Assembly (NCBI GenBank): GCA_913020715.1
Contig: CAJVZH010000001.1
Location: 124,001 to 188,000 of the forward strand
Direction: 5' to 3'
DNA: 64,000 nucleotides
Origin: an uncultured Gammaproteobacteria bacterium
GTDB taxonomy: Bacteria > Pseudomonadota > Gammaproteobacteria > PS1 > Pseudothioglobaceae
Of the stretch, positions 47,347 to 56,117 are shown piece by piece. The stretch's first letter is position 1. Each line of letters starts with the position of its first letter. The position numbers and the translations under genes are program-made. Below the pieces are notes generated by a model. The model had not been told where the DNA came from. It worked only from the letters and a program-made list of their open reading frames with translations, and did not search any database.

Positions 47347-48056
47347 TGCCAGATCAACTAACAATTTCACTAAACGAAATTCTATTTATCTTCACTAGGG
47401 CGGGTTTTGGCGTCAATGCGCCAATCGGTATTTCTGAAGATTTTGCGCGCAGCAATATGTGGCTAGCGGAGAATGGCTTTGACCCCTCTTTGTGTAGTGT
47501 TTCTGCACTTGATAGTCTTGATGAGGGCAAGAGCTCTTTGGTTATAGAACAGACGGAGGATGGTTTTAGTGGGTCGAACTCTCAGTATTTGTCTGCCTTG
47601 CAAGCCTCTGTTAGCGTGCTTGATAGAGTGAAAGGCAAACAAAGTGTCGAGTTGACCATTGCCAATGTTGATTCACCGCTATTGGTGGTTGCTGCTCTGG
47701 GGGCCAATCAAGTTGAGGGCTGGAAGGTGTGCTGGTGCGATGAAGTGGGCGCAAATTTTCAAGTGAATTTTATGGCCAATGGTCAATGGCACATCATCAG
47801 TGATGGTTTAGGGGTAATTGAACTTAGTAAGGGTGCAACAATGCAAGTGAGCTTGCTAGGCGATACAGATGTCGCTCTAGAAGGCAATATACAAAGGCTT
47901 GACAGCAAGGTCGAAAAAACAAAAATTTTACAAACAGGCATTGCAGTGCACGAGCATTGGAATGCGATTTATGCCTATTTTTCTCGCTGCTTGGTGAAGT
48001 CAACGGCGGAGTCCCGCGCTTCAGGTGCAGGCGCGGGTTTGGTAGATACGGATTAA
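47346..48056 (+). CDS. DUF3726-like protein of unknown function
   Basis: A 236-residue protein whose N-terminus (LTISLNEILFIFTRAGFG, then DFARSNMWLAENGFD) resembles the DUF3726 family; the match is from memory. No catalytic motif is evident; a WC-WCDE cysteine pair lies in the centre. The ORF-track start at 47310 lies inside the previous gene; ATG 47346 overlaps its stop (TAATG). The two unknown proteins are thus translationally coupled and may form a complex. It precedes the Ldh-type reductase by 17 bases. Confidence 0.7.
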   Translation: MPDQLTISLNEILFIFTRAGFGVNAPIGISEDFARSNMWLAENGFDPSLCSVSALDSLDEGKSSLVIEQTEDGFSGSNSQYLSALQASVSVLDRVKGKQSVELTIANVDSPLLVVAALGANQVEGWKVCWCDEVGANFQVNFMANGQWHIISDGLGVIELSKGATMQVSLLGDTDVALEGNIQRLDSKVEKTKILQTGIAVHEHWNAIYAYFSRCLVKSTAESRASGAGAGLVDTD

Positions 48057-48073
48057 ACATTAAGGAGTTACAC

Positions 48074-49075
48074 ATGAGTACAACGTTTTTAAATAGAGAA
48101 GAAATTGAGACAGTGGCAATTAAAGCGCTGATGAATTCAGGCGCCAGTGAAACTGCTGCAAGCGCTCTTGCAAAAGGCGTGGCCGCCGCTGAAATGGATG
48201 GCATTGCCAGCCATGGTTTGGTTTATGTGCCAATTTATTGCGAACATTTGACCTGCGGTAAGGTGAACCCAAACGCTAAGGTTGTGGTTGATCATGCAGC
48301 CTCTAGTGCAATTGTGGTTGACGCAGACAGTGGTTTTGCTCATCCAGCGATTGACGCAGGCTTTGATCTGTTGATTGAAAGCGCTAAGAAAAATGGTTGT
48401 GCTGCGATGTCGATAAGAAATTCTTATAATTGTGGTGTGCTTGGTTTTCATTCAGAGCGTATTGCACAAGCAGGCATGACCGGCCTAGGGTTTACCAATG
48501 CACCGGCATCGATAATGCCAGTTGGTGGCAACAAGTCAATTATTGGCACCAATCCTTTTTCTGTCGCCGTGCCGGATGGTAAGGGCGGTGTTGCTTTTGT
48601 TCTTGACCAGTCTGCCAGTGTGGTTGCTAAGAGTGAAATTAAGATGCATGCACAGGCTGGAAAATCGATCCCTGAGGGTTGGGCGTACGATGCAGATGGC
48701 AATCCAACTACCGATGCCGATGCCGCTATGAAGGGCTCTATGGCACCAGTTGGCGGCTACAAAGGCTTTGGCGCAGGCTTGCTGGTTGAGATTTTTGCGG
48801 CAGTTATGTCTGGTGCTACGCTTTCGCAGGATGCCAGCCCTTTTGCAGGCACAGCAGGCGGACCACCTAGAACAGGCCAATTCTTTTTCGCCGCTTCACC
48901 AGACGTTTTTTCACCGGATGTATTTGGCGATCGAATTCAGACACTAACCAGCTCAATTGTCGCCCAAGAAGGCGCACACTTATCAGGCTCTGAGCGTGTT
49001 GTAGCAAGAACGGCACACGAAGCAAATGGTGTTGAGGTAAGCGTTGCTTTGTTGGAGAAAATCCAAGCGATTTAA
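48074..49075 (+). CDS. Ldh/DpkA-family NAD(P)-dependent reductase
   Basis: A 333-residue member of the malate/L-lactate/imine-reductase family (DpkA, YlbC, ComC fold). ATG 48074 follows AAGGAG; the track start at 47957 is false. Conserved parts are AEMDGIASHGL, NSYNCGVLGFHSER, IIGTNPFSVAVPD and PVGGYKGFGAGLLVEI. DpkA-type enzymes reduce pyrroline-2-carboxylate to proline, the step after a 3-hydroxyproline dehydratase such as the candidate at 34033. It ends the plus-strand operon starting at 43205. Confidence 0.85.
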   Translation: MSTTFLNREEIETVAIKALMNSGASETAASALAKGVAAAEMDGIASHGLVYVPIYCEHLTCGKVNPNAKVVVDHAASSAIVVDADSGFAHPAIDAGFDLLIESAKKNGCAAMSIRNSYNCGVLGFHSERIAQAGMTGLGFTNAPASIMPVGGNKSIIGTNPFSVAVPDGKGGVAFVLDQSASVVAKSEIKMHAQAGKSIPEGWAYDADGNPTTDADAAMKGSMAPVGGYKGFGAGLLVEIFAAVMSGATLSQDASPFAGTAGGPPRTGQFFFAASPDVFSPDVFGDRIQTLTSSIVAQEGAHLSGSERVVARTAHEANGVEVSVALLEKIQAI

Positions 49076-49080
49076 TTCAC

Positions 49081-49133
49081 CAGAGAGTTCAGTCAATTAT
49101 TAGCTTCTTAGCTTGATTGGCTGGACTCCTCTG
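49081..49133. terminator. Long hairpin between convergent genes
   Basis: CAGAGAGTTCAGTCAAT (49081-49097) pairs with ATTGGCTGGACTCCTCTG (49116-49133) with one bulge and wobble pairs, giving a stem of about 17. The right arm codes for the last residues of the FrhB-like protein. No T tract follows on either strand, so it is at best a weak or factor-dependent bidirectional terminator. Confidence 0.4.
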
Positions 49134-50379
49134 AAAAGTCATCGCGGTGTTTGCCTATTTTTATTCGACGAGTAGTGCCCACAAGCTCTTGTTGATAGTC
49201 GCTCTCATTGATGCACTTCTTGAGGCTATCCGTCCTTAAATCAAGCGTTGAAAGACCCATTTGTCCAGCAGCCCTCATGCCGGCGTACCTCGCGTCTGCG
49301 GCGGTCTTCTTTCTAACTAGGTGCGGTTGCCAGTAGTCCAAGTCCTTGGGTTCGGCATCGCCCTCTATATTTAAGTAGTTAGCTTTTAGGGCGCCATTAA
49401 TAATTTCTGCACCTCTAGAGGTGCGGCCAATCACAACATTGGTGCCTAGGTCGTTTTCCATCATCTCTAAGGTTGGCTCACAATTCGGCCACGTGTCTCC
49501 AGAAACAATATCTGCAGCTTCACCCGAGCCGTCTGGACAAATGCGGCAGCGCCAAGGCATGTACCATTGTGAAGAATCTGTACCCCAGAAGTCCAGATAG
49601 GTTTTTGTGATCGTTTCTCCGTTTTTGAAACGAACAATGGTTGGCCCCGGGCAGCCCTCACCACGATAGCTCACGCTTTGGACGTCATCTTCGTCGGCGC
49701 CAACAGATTTGAGGAAATTATCCATCGCAAATGGCGGGAAAAAACCGCCGCAAACGGGTGTTAATAGTGCTTTAATTTGTCGGTCAATCCTTGGATCCTT
49801 TTTGCCGAGCAAGCGCACTGCTGAAATGTCACATGGCTTGGCAACAAGAGCAATATTAATGCCAGTATCGAGTGTTTTGAGTAAGTTTTCTAGTGGTGCG
49901 GTTGAGGCGTAGATGGAGCCACTGCCCTTTATAACATCGTCACTGGTTTGGCTTAATTGTGAGTGACCAAAATACGCTTTTAGGCCACCACCAGCAACCT
50001 GTAAAATACCATCAACTTGCCCGCTCTCCAGTAAGTATTGACTGATTGCGGTAAGGGCGCCCCCAGTAGCCGCTTTATGCCTGATTTTTGCATCACCCGA
50101 ATGCGCCTTCACTATTGTTTCTATCGCCCCCCATGTCGGGTCGATATTTTCTGGGTTTAAGACTTTGTCACTTGGCATACCCGATTGCACAACGCCAGGG
50201 CAAAAGCTTTGTAAATGGGTGTTTTGTCCTGAGTTTAATGCCGTGCTTTCTGAGGGCCTCAGATGACCGGAAGGTGAGAGTTGCATTTGAACTTGACTAG
50301 GAAAAACGCTAGCACAGAGGCCGCAACCGATGCACAAGCCCTCTTCGATAATTTGTTCAATACTGTTATTTGTGGGCAT
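49108..50379 (-). CDS. FrhB-like coenzyme F420 hydrogenase/dehydrogenase beta-subunit family protein
   Basis: A 423-residue iron-sulfur flavoprotein. An N-terminal ferredoxin-like motif CIGCGLCASVFP and further cysteines (YRGEGCPGP, WRCRICPDG, DIVSGDTW) match the FrhB/FdhB C-terminal domain family. Bacterial members lacking F420 act as flavin-linked ferredoxin oxidoreductases or chlorophyll-related reductases. Here it sits beside betaine-catabolism genes, so it may deliver low-potential electrons, for example to reactivate a corrinoid (speculative). It is followed (upstream in coordinates) by the convergent Ldh-type gene. Confidence 0.8.
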   Translation of the reverse strand: MPTNNSIEQIIEEGLCIGCGLCASVFPSQVQMQLSPSGHLRPSESTALNSGQNTHLQSFCPGVVQSGMPSDKVLNPENIDPTWGAIETIVKAHSGDAKIRHKAATGGALTAISQYLLESGQVDGILQVAGGGLKAYFGHSQLSQTSDDVIKGSGSIYASTAPLENLLKTLDTGINIALVAKPCDISAVRLLGKKDPRIDRQIKALLTPVCGGFFPPFAMDNFLKSVGADEDDVQSVSYRGEGCPGPTIVRFKNGETITKTYLDFWGTDSSQWYMPWRCRICPDGSGEAADIVSGDTWPNCEPTLEMMENDLGTNVVIGRTSRGAEIINGALKANYLNIEGDAEPKDLDYWQPHLVRKKTAADARYAGMRAAGQMGLSTLDLRTDSLKKCINESDYQQELVGTTRRIKIGKHRDDFSEESSQSS

Positions 50380-50390
50380 ATTCAGAGTTA

Positions 50391-51473
50391 TTAAATCAGA
50401 AATTTTTCAATTGCGCTATTATCAAAGGTGAAGCCGATTCCTGGGCGTTCTGGAATTTCAATGCATCCATCGATAATAGATATTTTTTCATTGAACAGAG
50501 GTGCGTACCAAGGCATGTGTTCAATTGAAATACAATTTTCGACAGAGCCCGCTATGCACAAGCTTTGCTCAGTGAAAATATGGGTAGAAATCGGCAGATT
50601 GTAAGCTTCGGCCAGATGCGCCACTTTGCGCATCTCGCTTAGGCCGCCGATTCGCTGTAAATCTGGCATAAGAATGTCACAAGCTTTAGACTCAATCATG
50701 GCACGCATGCCGTAACGGGTGTATTCTGTCTCACCCGATGCAATTGGCATGTCCAGCGCTTGACGCACTTCACCGTGGCCAGTTAAGTCGTAAGCTGGTA
50801 CCGGCTCTTCCAGCCAAAGAAGATCGAATTCTTGCAATTCTTTGCCCAGTTTTATCGCTTTTTTAGGAGTTAGGGCTTGGTTGAGGTCCGCCATGAGTTC
50901 GATGTCCGGCCCAATTGCGTCCCGAAGCTGTTTGACTCGCTCTACGTCGTCTTTGTAGTTTTTGGATCCAAGCCTAAGTTTCATTGATCTGTGACCTTGT
51001 TGAAGAAAAACATGTGCTTCTTCAATGAGTTCGTCAATACCTTGTGCGAGCCACAAACCCCCACTGGCGTAGGTTTGTATTGTGGTTCGACAGGCACCAA
51101 ACATTCTGTGTAGTGGTAAATTCGCCGCCTTGCCGACAATATCCCAAAGGGCTGTATCAATAGTGGAGAGCGCAGAAATGGTAATACCTTTGTGGCCAGT
51201 AGGGTTTATCTCTCTCCAAATATCCTGCCAAATGGCTTCGATAAAGTGCGGGTCTTTGCCGATTAGATGCGAGGAAAAACCTTTTATCATTTCATCAAAA
51301 GCTTTAATTCGAACAGCATTTAATGCAAATAAATAGGACTCACCGGTAACTCCTTCGTCGGTTTCAATGGTGAGTAATACGCAGCCCACTGAGCGCATAT
51401 CGTGAATTGCTGTTTTAATTGGCTTTTCGAAAGGAAGCTCGACAAGCCTAGTAGTTAGCCCGCTAATGATCAT
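50391..51473 (-). CDS. Mandelate racemase/muconate lactonizing-family enzyme 3
   Basis: A 360-residue enolase-superfamily enzyme of the mandelate-racemase subgroup. The KxR motif is in MKLRLGSK, metal ligands in MADLNQ, WLEEP and ASGE, a catalytic Asp in MPDLQRIGG and the partner His in STHIF. This His/Asp dyad separates it from the two Lys/Lys betaine-type enzymes upstream; acid-sugar dehydratase or racemase activity is possible. It probably shares a transcript with the FrhB-like gene (11-base gap). Confidence 0.83.
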   Translation of the reverse strand: MIISGLTTRLVELPFEKPIKTAIHDMRSVGCVLLTIETDEGVTGESYLFALNAVRIKAFDEMIKGFSSHLIGKDPHFIEAIWQDIWREINPTGHKGITISALSTIDTALWDIVGKAANLPLHRMFGACRTTIQTYASGGLWLAQGIDELIEEAHVFLQQGHRSMKLRLGSKNYKDDVERVKQLRDAIGPDIELMADLNQALTPKKAIKLGKELQEFDLLWLEEPVPAYDLTGHGEVRQALDMPIASGETEYTRYGMRAMIESKACDILMPDLQRIGGLSEMRKVAHLAEAYNLPISTHIFTEQSLCIAGSVENCISIEHMPWYAPLFNEKISIIDGCIEIPERPGIGFTFDNSAIEKFLI

Positions 51474-51597
51474 TTATCGACACGACTTCTATCTAAAAAT
51501 AAATAATATACCGGTTTGAGACAAAAAGAACTGCAATAAAAAACTATAACACCTATCGAAAAAAATGATTTCAATGGAAAACTGCAGTCTGAAAAAG

Positions 51598-52443
51598 TTA
51601 GTTAATGATTTTTCTTAATGCACGAATGGCTGCTTTGTGTAATCTTGAATCGATAGCGGTTGTGGGATAGCCCAAGTAAGTTGGGCGGTGAAAAGTTGGG
51701 GAGTTTCCAACCAAAAACAACGTTTCATCTTCAAGAAAGTGCTTGATGAATCCCTCTATAAAATAACCTGAGCCACCATTTTTTAGGATGTGGTTGAGGG
51801 CAATGGTTGCTGCACCAAACGATATTTTAGGGATGTAGGCTTTCGGAAACGCAAGGTTGTGTTGGGCGCGAAACTCATCGCCCCAGTCCACAAACACATA
51901 ACCATCAACCCTGCCCATTTCAAGAGTGCGTGGCTCTGTAGATACAAGAATTAGTTTGTCGTCCAGTAGTTGCTCTATGTGGATATTGGGCTGGTGAATT
52001 GGACGGTAGAGAATAGCCATATCAATATGACCATCTCGTAGCTGGACCATCAATGGATCCGAATAATCACTAATTACCCTAGTTGCAATACTGGGCTCGG
52101 TTTTCCACATGATATCCAGCCATTTGGGGGCGATATAATCCCAATGATTCATTTGAATGCCAAAACTAAAGACGCCGGTCATATCGTCTGGCAAAGCAAT
52201 TTCTTGACGGGCTCTTTCCCATGCCTGAACGGCAGCAACGGCATGCTTGTGGAAAAGTCTGCCAGCAGTTGTTAGTTCACAACCATTGCGTTTTCTAATA
52301 ATAAGTGCTTGGTTGAGTTGCTCTTCTAGCGCTTTGATTCTAGCGCTGACAGTAGATTGTGTAACGTGTAATTTTTCGGCGGACGCTTGAAAGCTACCAG
52401 AAGAACTGACCTCTAAAAAAGTCCGCATATGCTCAATATTCAC
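51598..52443 (-). CDS. LysR-family transcriptional regulator
   Basis: A 281-residue LysR regulator: N-terminal winged helix FQASAEKLHVTQSTVSARIKALE (residues about 17-40) and a two-lobed periplasmic-binding-like effector domain. The C-terminus is close to the 300-residue norm. It is divergent from the aldolase operon at 52605, the classical arrangement for a LysR activator of that operon; the 160-base intergenic region is A/T-rich but no single T-N11-A box stands out. Confidence 0.9.
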   Translation of the reverse strand: MNIEHMRTFLEVSSSGSFQASAEKLHVTQSTVSARIKALEEQLNQALIIRKRNGCELTTAGRLFHKHAVAAVQAWERARQEIALPDDMTGVFSFGIQMNHWDYIAPKWLDIMWKTEPSIATRVISDYSDPLMVQLRDGHIDMAILYRPIHQPNIHIEQLLDDKLILVSTEPRTLEMGRVDGYVFVDWGDEFRAQHNLAFPKAYIPKISFGAATIALNHILKNGGSGYFIEGFIKHFLEDETLFLVGNSPTFHRPTYLGYPTTAIDSRLHKAAIRALRKIIN

Positions 52444-52604
52444 TTAGCCCCCCGCTAATAAACAAAGTTATCTATTGGATACTATGATTATACAAAATAT
52501 GAGGAATGGATGTATCGCTATTTTCGATAGGCGTTAACGTTTTTTATCAACACACCCTTGGCGCCAAGCGGTATATTTATTTGATTTAGCTGATAGTAAT
52601 AGCC

Positions 52605-53342
52605 ATGAACACAGGACAATTAACCCTCGAGCAAGAGATGGAAAAAGTTAGGATCGACCTGGCTGCTATGTTTCGCTTAACGGTAATGCACGGCTGGGAT
52701 GATACCGTTTGGAACCATATTACTGCTAGAGTGCCTGGCTCCGACCACCATTTTTACATGCATCGATTTGGCCTGACTTATGAAGAAGTTTGCGCTTCTA
52801 ACTTAATAAAAGTGGATGAAGAGGGCAATGTACTGGAGGGCCCGAGTGATGTGAATACTGCCGGATTTATCATTCACAGTGCAATCCATTTAAACCACCC
52901 AGGGCATAAATTTGTTTTTCATGCGCACCCAGCTAGTGCAATTGCGGCAACGGCGTTTAAAGAAATCCCTTTCTTGGTCCAGGATTCTTCGATGCTTTAT
53001 GGAAAAGTGGGTTATCACGACTGGGAGGGTCTTTCGGTTGACCCGGATGAGCGCCACCGAATTGCTGAAAATATGGGCGAAGGCGGCTTGCTAGTTATGC
53101 GTAATCATGGTTTTTTAACGGCCGGCGCCACAGCGGGCGAATGTTTTATGAAAATGTATTATTTGGTGCGAATGTGTGAAGTTGCGCTGTCAATTACAGG
53201 CTCCAATCTAGAAGTAGACTCTGGGCCTGGGCATTTATGGCCGATCGCCTCTAAGCAGTACGAAGCATTCGCCCCTGGTACTTATGAGTGGCCAGGCTTA
53301 TTGCGTCGTTGTGATCGCCTAGACCCTTCATACAGACACTAA
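52605..53342 (+). CDS. Class II aldolase/adducin-family protein
   Basis: A 245-residue zinc aldolase-fold protein with metal-ligand histidines in VFHAHPAS and MRNHGFLTAG. The N-terminal part (WDDTVWNHITARVPGSDHHF) matches the adducin-like subgroup rather than fuculose-phosphate aldolase. It could cleave or decarboxylate a hydroxyacid. It is the first gene of the LysR-divergent operon and is followed by a 2OG oxygenase. Confidence 0.85.
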   Translation: MNTGQLTLEQEMEKVRIDLAAMFRLTVMHGWDDTVWNHITARVPGSDHHFYMHRFGLTYEEVCASNLIKVDEEGNVLEGPSDVNTAGFIIHSAIHLNHPGHKFVFHAHPASAIAATAFKEIPFLVQDSSMLYGKVGYHDWEGLSVDPDERHRIAENMGEGGLLVMRNHGFLTAGATAGECFMKMYYLVRMCEVALSITGSNLEVDSGPGHLWPIASKQYEAFAPGTYEWPGLLRRCDRLDPSYRH

Positions 53343-53353
53343 GAGGCAGGAGG

Positions 53354-54244
53354 ATGAGCGAAGTATTTATGCCATCTGCTTTTGCCGCGGCAGAGATTCA
53401 TATTGAAGAGTTTTTAAATCTTGATGAGTTCCCTATTCATGATCTTACCAATCCTAGAAGGGCTGAGCTGGTTGCGCATTGCCGATCGGGCTTGGATAAA
53501 TGGGGCTGTTCGCATGTGCCAGATTTCATTTTGCCATCAGCAATTGAGGCCATGCATCAAGAGGCATTAAGACTAATAGATAAAGGCTGTGCGCGTGAGG
53601 CGCACGCTTGGGTGAATCCTTATTTAACCAAAGATGATGAGGGCCTTGAGAAGACTCATCCAAAACGCTTTTTTGAAGAAAGGACTTCTTCCTTTATTAA
53701 TTCGGATTTGCTCGAGTCGCGCTCACTTTTAAGAATGATTTATGACAGCGATGTGATGGTGCATTTTGTGGCCGAGTGCCTCAATGTCGGGCCGATTTAT
53801 CGCTGGGCAGAGCCTTTGGGTAGAAACCCATACAGTGTCATGGAGGACGATGATTATTTTCCTTGGCATTTTGATGGAAATGATTTTACTGTCAGTATTT
53901 TGGTCAATGAAGCCGAAGAAGGTGGCGACTTTGAGTACGTTCCGGACGTTCGAACACCTAATAATGAATGCTTTGATGAGGTGGGTGCTGTACTGCACGG
54001 ACAAAGAGACAGAGTGCGTGTTTTGAGTTTAAAAACAGGAGATTTACAGATATTCAAAGGCAGATATTCGATGCACAGAGTGACCAAAACTAAAGGCAGA
54101 GAGCCGAGAATTATTGCCTTGCCGACTTATGTTACCAACCCGTATTTGGTCAATAGACCGCACCACGCTGAAGCTTTTTATGGTCGCGCAATGGATATTC
54201 ACCACGAGCGTAACCTTGAACGACTAGACAAGTTAACGGATTAA
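53354..54244 (+). CDS. 2-oxoglutarate/Fe(II)-dependent oxygenase (HalD/ArpA-like)
   Basis: A 296-residue double-stranded beta-helix protein. The iron triad appears as WHFDGNDF (His-x-Asp), the distal His in YSMHRV and Arg in REPRIIALP, followed by a C-terminal helix with HHAEAFYGR. The overall layout, with VNEAEEGGDFEYVP and KTGDLQIFKG, resembles the ArpA/HalD group. A GGAGG-like site precedes the ATG. Its reaction within this operon is unknown; oxidative demethylation or hydroxylation of the operon substrate is plausible. Confidence 0.75.
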   Translation: MSEVFMPSAFAAAEIHIEEFLNLDEFPIHDLTNPRRAELVAHCRSGLDKWGCSHVPDFILPSAIEAMHQEALRLIDKGCAREAHAWVNPYLTKDDEGLEKTHPKRFFEERTSSFINSDLLESRSLLRMIYDSDVMVHFVAECLNVGPIYRWAEPLGRNPYSVMEDDDYFPWHFDGNDFTVSILVNEAEEGGDFEYVPDVRTPNNECFDEVGAVLHGQRDRVRVLSLKTGDLQIFKGRYSMHRVTKTKGREPRIIALPTYVTNPYLVNRPHHAEAFYGRAMDIHHERNLERLDKLTD

Positions 54245-54252
54245 GGGCGTAT

Positions 54253-55146
54253 ATGAATATTGGATTTATTGGTCTTGGGAATATGGGGTATGGCATGGCA
54301 CTCAATTTGCTTGAGCGCTGCCAAGATTCTGGCGATACTTTGATTGTGCTGGATATTAAGCCGAATGTTGTCGATGAACTTGTGGCAAGAGGTGCAGAGA
54401 ATGGCCTGAGCATTGCCAAAATGTGCCCTCGGTGTGATGTGCTTTTTACTTCGCTACCAAGCTCCAAAGAAGTCAATCTTTTGGCTTTTGGCGATGACGG
54501 TATTCTCGTCAACCTTAAAGAAGGGGCGACCTGGTTTGAAACCAGTACCAATGAGCTGTCAGAGTGGCAAAAAGTGCAAAACGAAGCACCCGAGCACCTG
54601 ACTTTAGTGGATGCGCCAGTGAGTGGGGGTGCCGAAGGTGCTTTGGCGGGAACATTGGCTACTTTTTTAGGAATTGATGAAGATGTTTTGGTTAAATTTG
54701 AATCCCTGCTTGGTGCTTTTGCAGTGCGCATTGTAAGAATGGGTCCTTCTGGCGCCGGTTACGTCACCAAATTAGCGCAGCTGCATCTCAATTATTTAGT
54801 AGCTCAGGGCATTGGTGAAACGCTAATGTTAGGCGCTAAAGCCAACTTAGATCTAAGTGTGTTACACTCTGTTTTAATGAGTAGTTGTGCGAGAAGCTAT
54901 GTGGTTGAAAGCTATATTCCAAAAGTCCTTGATGGTAGCTACGATGCGTCGTTTGCACTTGGTCTTGCGGAAAAAGACATGCGCTTAATTACTGAATTAG
55001 GCCAACACCTTGAGGTGCGGATGCCGCTTGGCGACAAAGTCTACAGCACTTACCAAGAGGCAACGAAAGTCTATGGGGCAACTGCTCCACATCTTAGTAT
55101 TGTTCGACTAATGGAAGAGCAACATGATCAAATTTTGCGCAGTTAG
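54253..55146 (+). CDS. 3-hydroxyisobutyrate dehydrogenase-like beta-hydroxyacid dehydrogenase
   Basis: A 297-residue NAD(P)-dependent beta-hydroxyacid dehydrogenase. The N-terminal Rossmann motif is IGFIGLGNMGYGMA, the substrate loop VDAPVSGGAEGA is conserved, and the catalytic lysine is in GYVTKLAQLHLN. Family members oxidise 3-hydroxyisobutyrate, tartronate semialdehyde or related acids. It lies between the 2OG oxygenase and a 2-hydroxyacid dehydrogenase. The exact substrate cannot be assigned. Confidence 0.88.
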   Translation: MNIGFIGLGNMGYGMALNLLERCQDSGDTLIVLDIKPNVVDELVARGAENGLSIAKMCPRCDVLFTSLPSSKEVNLLAFGDDGILVNLKEGATWFETSTNELSEWQKVQNEAPEHLTLVDAPVSGGAEGALAGTLATFLGIDEDVLVKFESLLGAFAVRIVRMGPSGAGYVTKLAQLHLNYLVAQGIGETLMLGAKANLDLSVLHSVLMSSCARSYVVESYIPKVLDGSYDASFALGLAEKDMRLITELGQHLEVRMPLGDKVYSTYQEATKVYGATAPHLSIVRLMEEQHDQILRS

Positions 55147-55159
55147 GATGCATTGAATT

Positions 55160-56092
55160 ATGGCATTACTCGTCAGCCTTACCGATACAGACATTCGACC
55201 CTGGGTTGATGTGTTTGAGGCTGGATTGAGTGGTATGGACATCAGAATTTACCCTGATGTGGTCGACCCAAGCGAGATTGAATATGTTGCTGCTTGGCAC
55301 CACCCGTTCGGTGAATATAAGAAATACACTAATTTAAAAGCTATTTTATCGCTCGGCGCTGGTGTGGATCATATTATCAATGACCCTGAGCTGCCTCAAA
55401 ATGTGCCCATTGTTCGCATGGCAGATGAGGCGCTGATTCATGACATGTGTTTGTATGCCTTGCATTGGGTATTGCATTACCATAGTAATTATTATCGCTA
55501 CGTTAAGCAGCAACAAGAAAAGCAGTGGTTGGAGCACAAGTTTGTTGCACCAAAAAAACGTTCTGTTGGCATTATGGGTCTTGGCACCATCGGTAAGCGG
55601 GTTGGTGAAATATTAAGCGATCAAGGTTTTAGCGTTGTCGGCTGGGGGGCCAGTGATAAGTATTTAACTGGTCGAATTGAGTATTTTTACGGCAAAGATC
55701 AAATGACAGGTTTTTTAAATAAATCAGAAATTCTTATTAATATATTGCCACTCACTGAATCAACCAACAATCTAATTAAGGCGAACGAATTGCATCAATT
55801 GCCCGAAGGGGCTCTTGTTATCAATATTGGAAGGGGTTTTATTATCAACCAGAGCGACCTTTTAACAGCGCTCGAGAGTGGCCATATTGGCGCAGCTGTA
55901 CTGGATGTATTTGATGTGGAGCCTTTGCCTTTAGACAATCCGCTTTGGTCTCATCCAAACGTTACCATCACCCCGCATATTGCTGGTCAAAGCGATGGTG
56001 AGACAGGGGCAGTGTCAATGGTAGAAAATATTCGTAGAATTGAGTCTGGAGAGGCACCTTTTCCACTTTATGACCCAGTACAGGGTTATTGA
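55160..56092 (+). CDS. D-isomer 2-hydroxyacid dehydrogenase (GhrA-like)
   Basis: A 310-residue NAD(P)-dependent 2-hydroxyacid dehydrogenase with the GhrA-type layout: LSLGAGVDHI, the Rossmann motif GIMGLGTIGKRVGE, NIGRGFIINQSDL, the acid LDVFDVEPLP and catalytic His in ITPHIAGQSD. GhrA reduces glyoxylate and hydroxypyruvate. It starts 13 bases after the beta-hydroxyacid dehydrogenase gene. Glyoxylate or hydroxypyruvate may be an intermediate of this unassigned operon. Confidence 0.87.
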   Translation: MALLVSLTDTDIRPWVDVFEAGLSGMDIRIYPDVVDPSEIEYVAAWHHPFGEYKKYTNLKAILSLGAGVDHIINDPELPQNVPIVRMADEALIHDMCLYALHWVLHYHSNYYRYVKQQQEKQWLEHKFVAPKKRSVGIMGLGTIGKRVGEILSDQGFSVVGWGASDKYLTGRIEYFYGKDQMTGFLNKSEILINILPLTESTNNLIKANELHQLPEGALVINIGRGFIINQSDLLTALESGHIGAAVLDVFDVEPLPLDNPLWSHPNVTITPHIAGQSDGETGAVSMVENIRRIESGEAPFPLYDPVQGY

Positions 56093-56117
56093 TGAATAAA
56101 TACCAAAGAGCAACACA

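Noticed and set aside
54150-54731. 193-codon minus-strand ORF across the end of the 2OG oxygenase and the beta-hydroxyacid dehydrogenase genes
   Set aside because: It is antisense to two genes with clear motifs and has low-complexity shadow composition.
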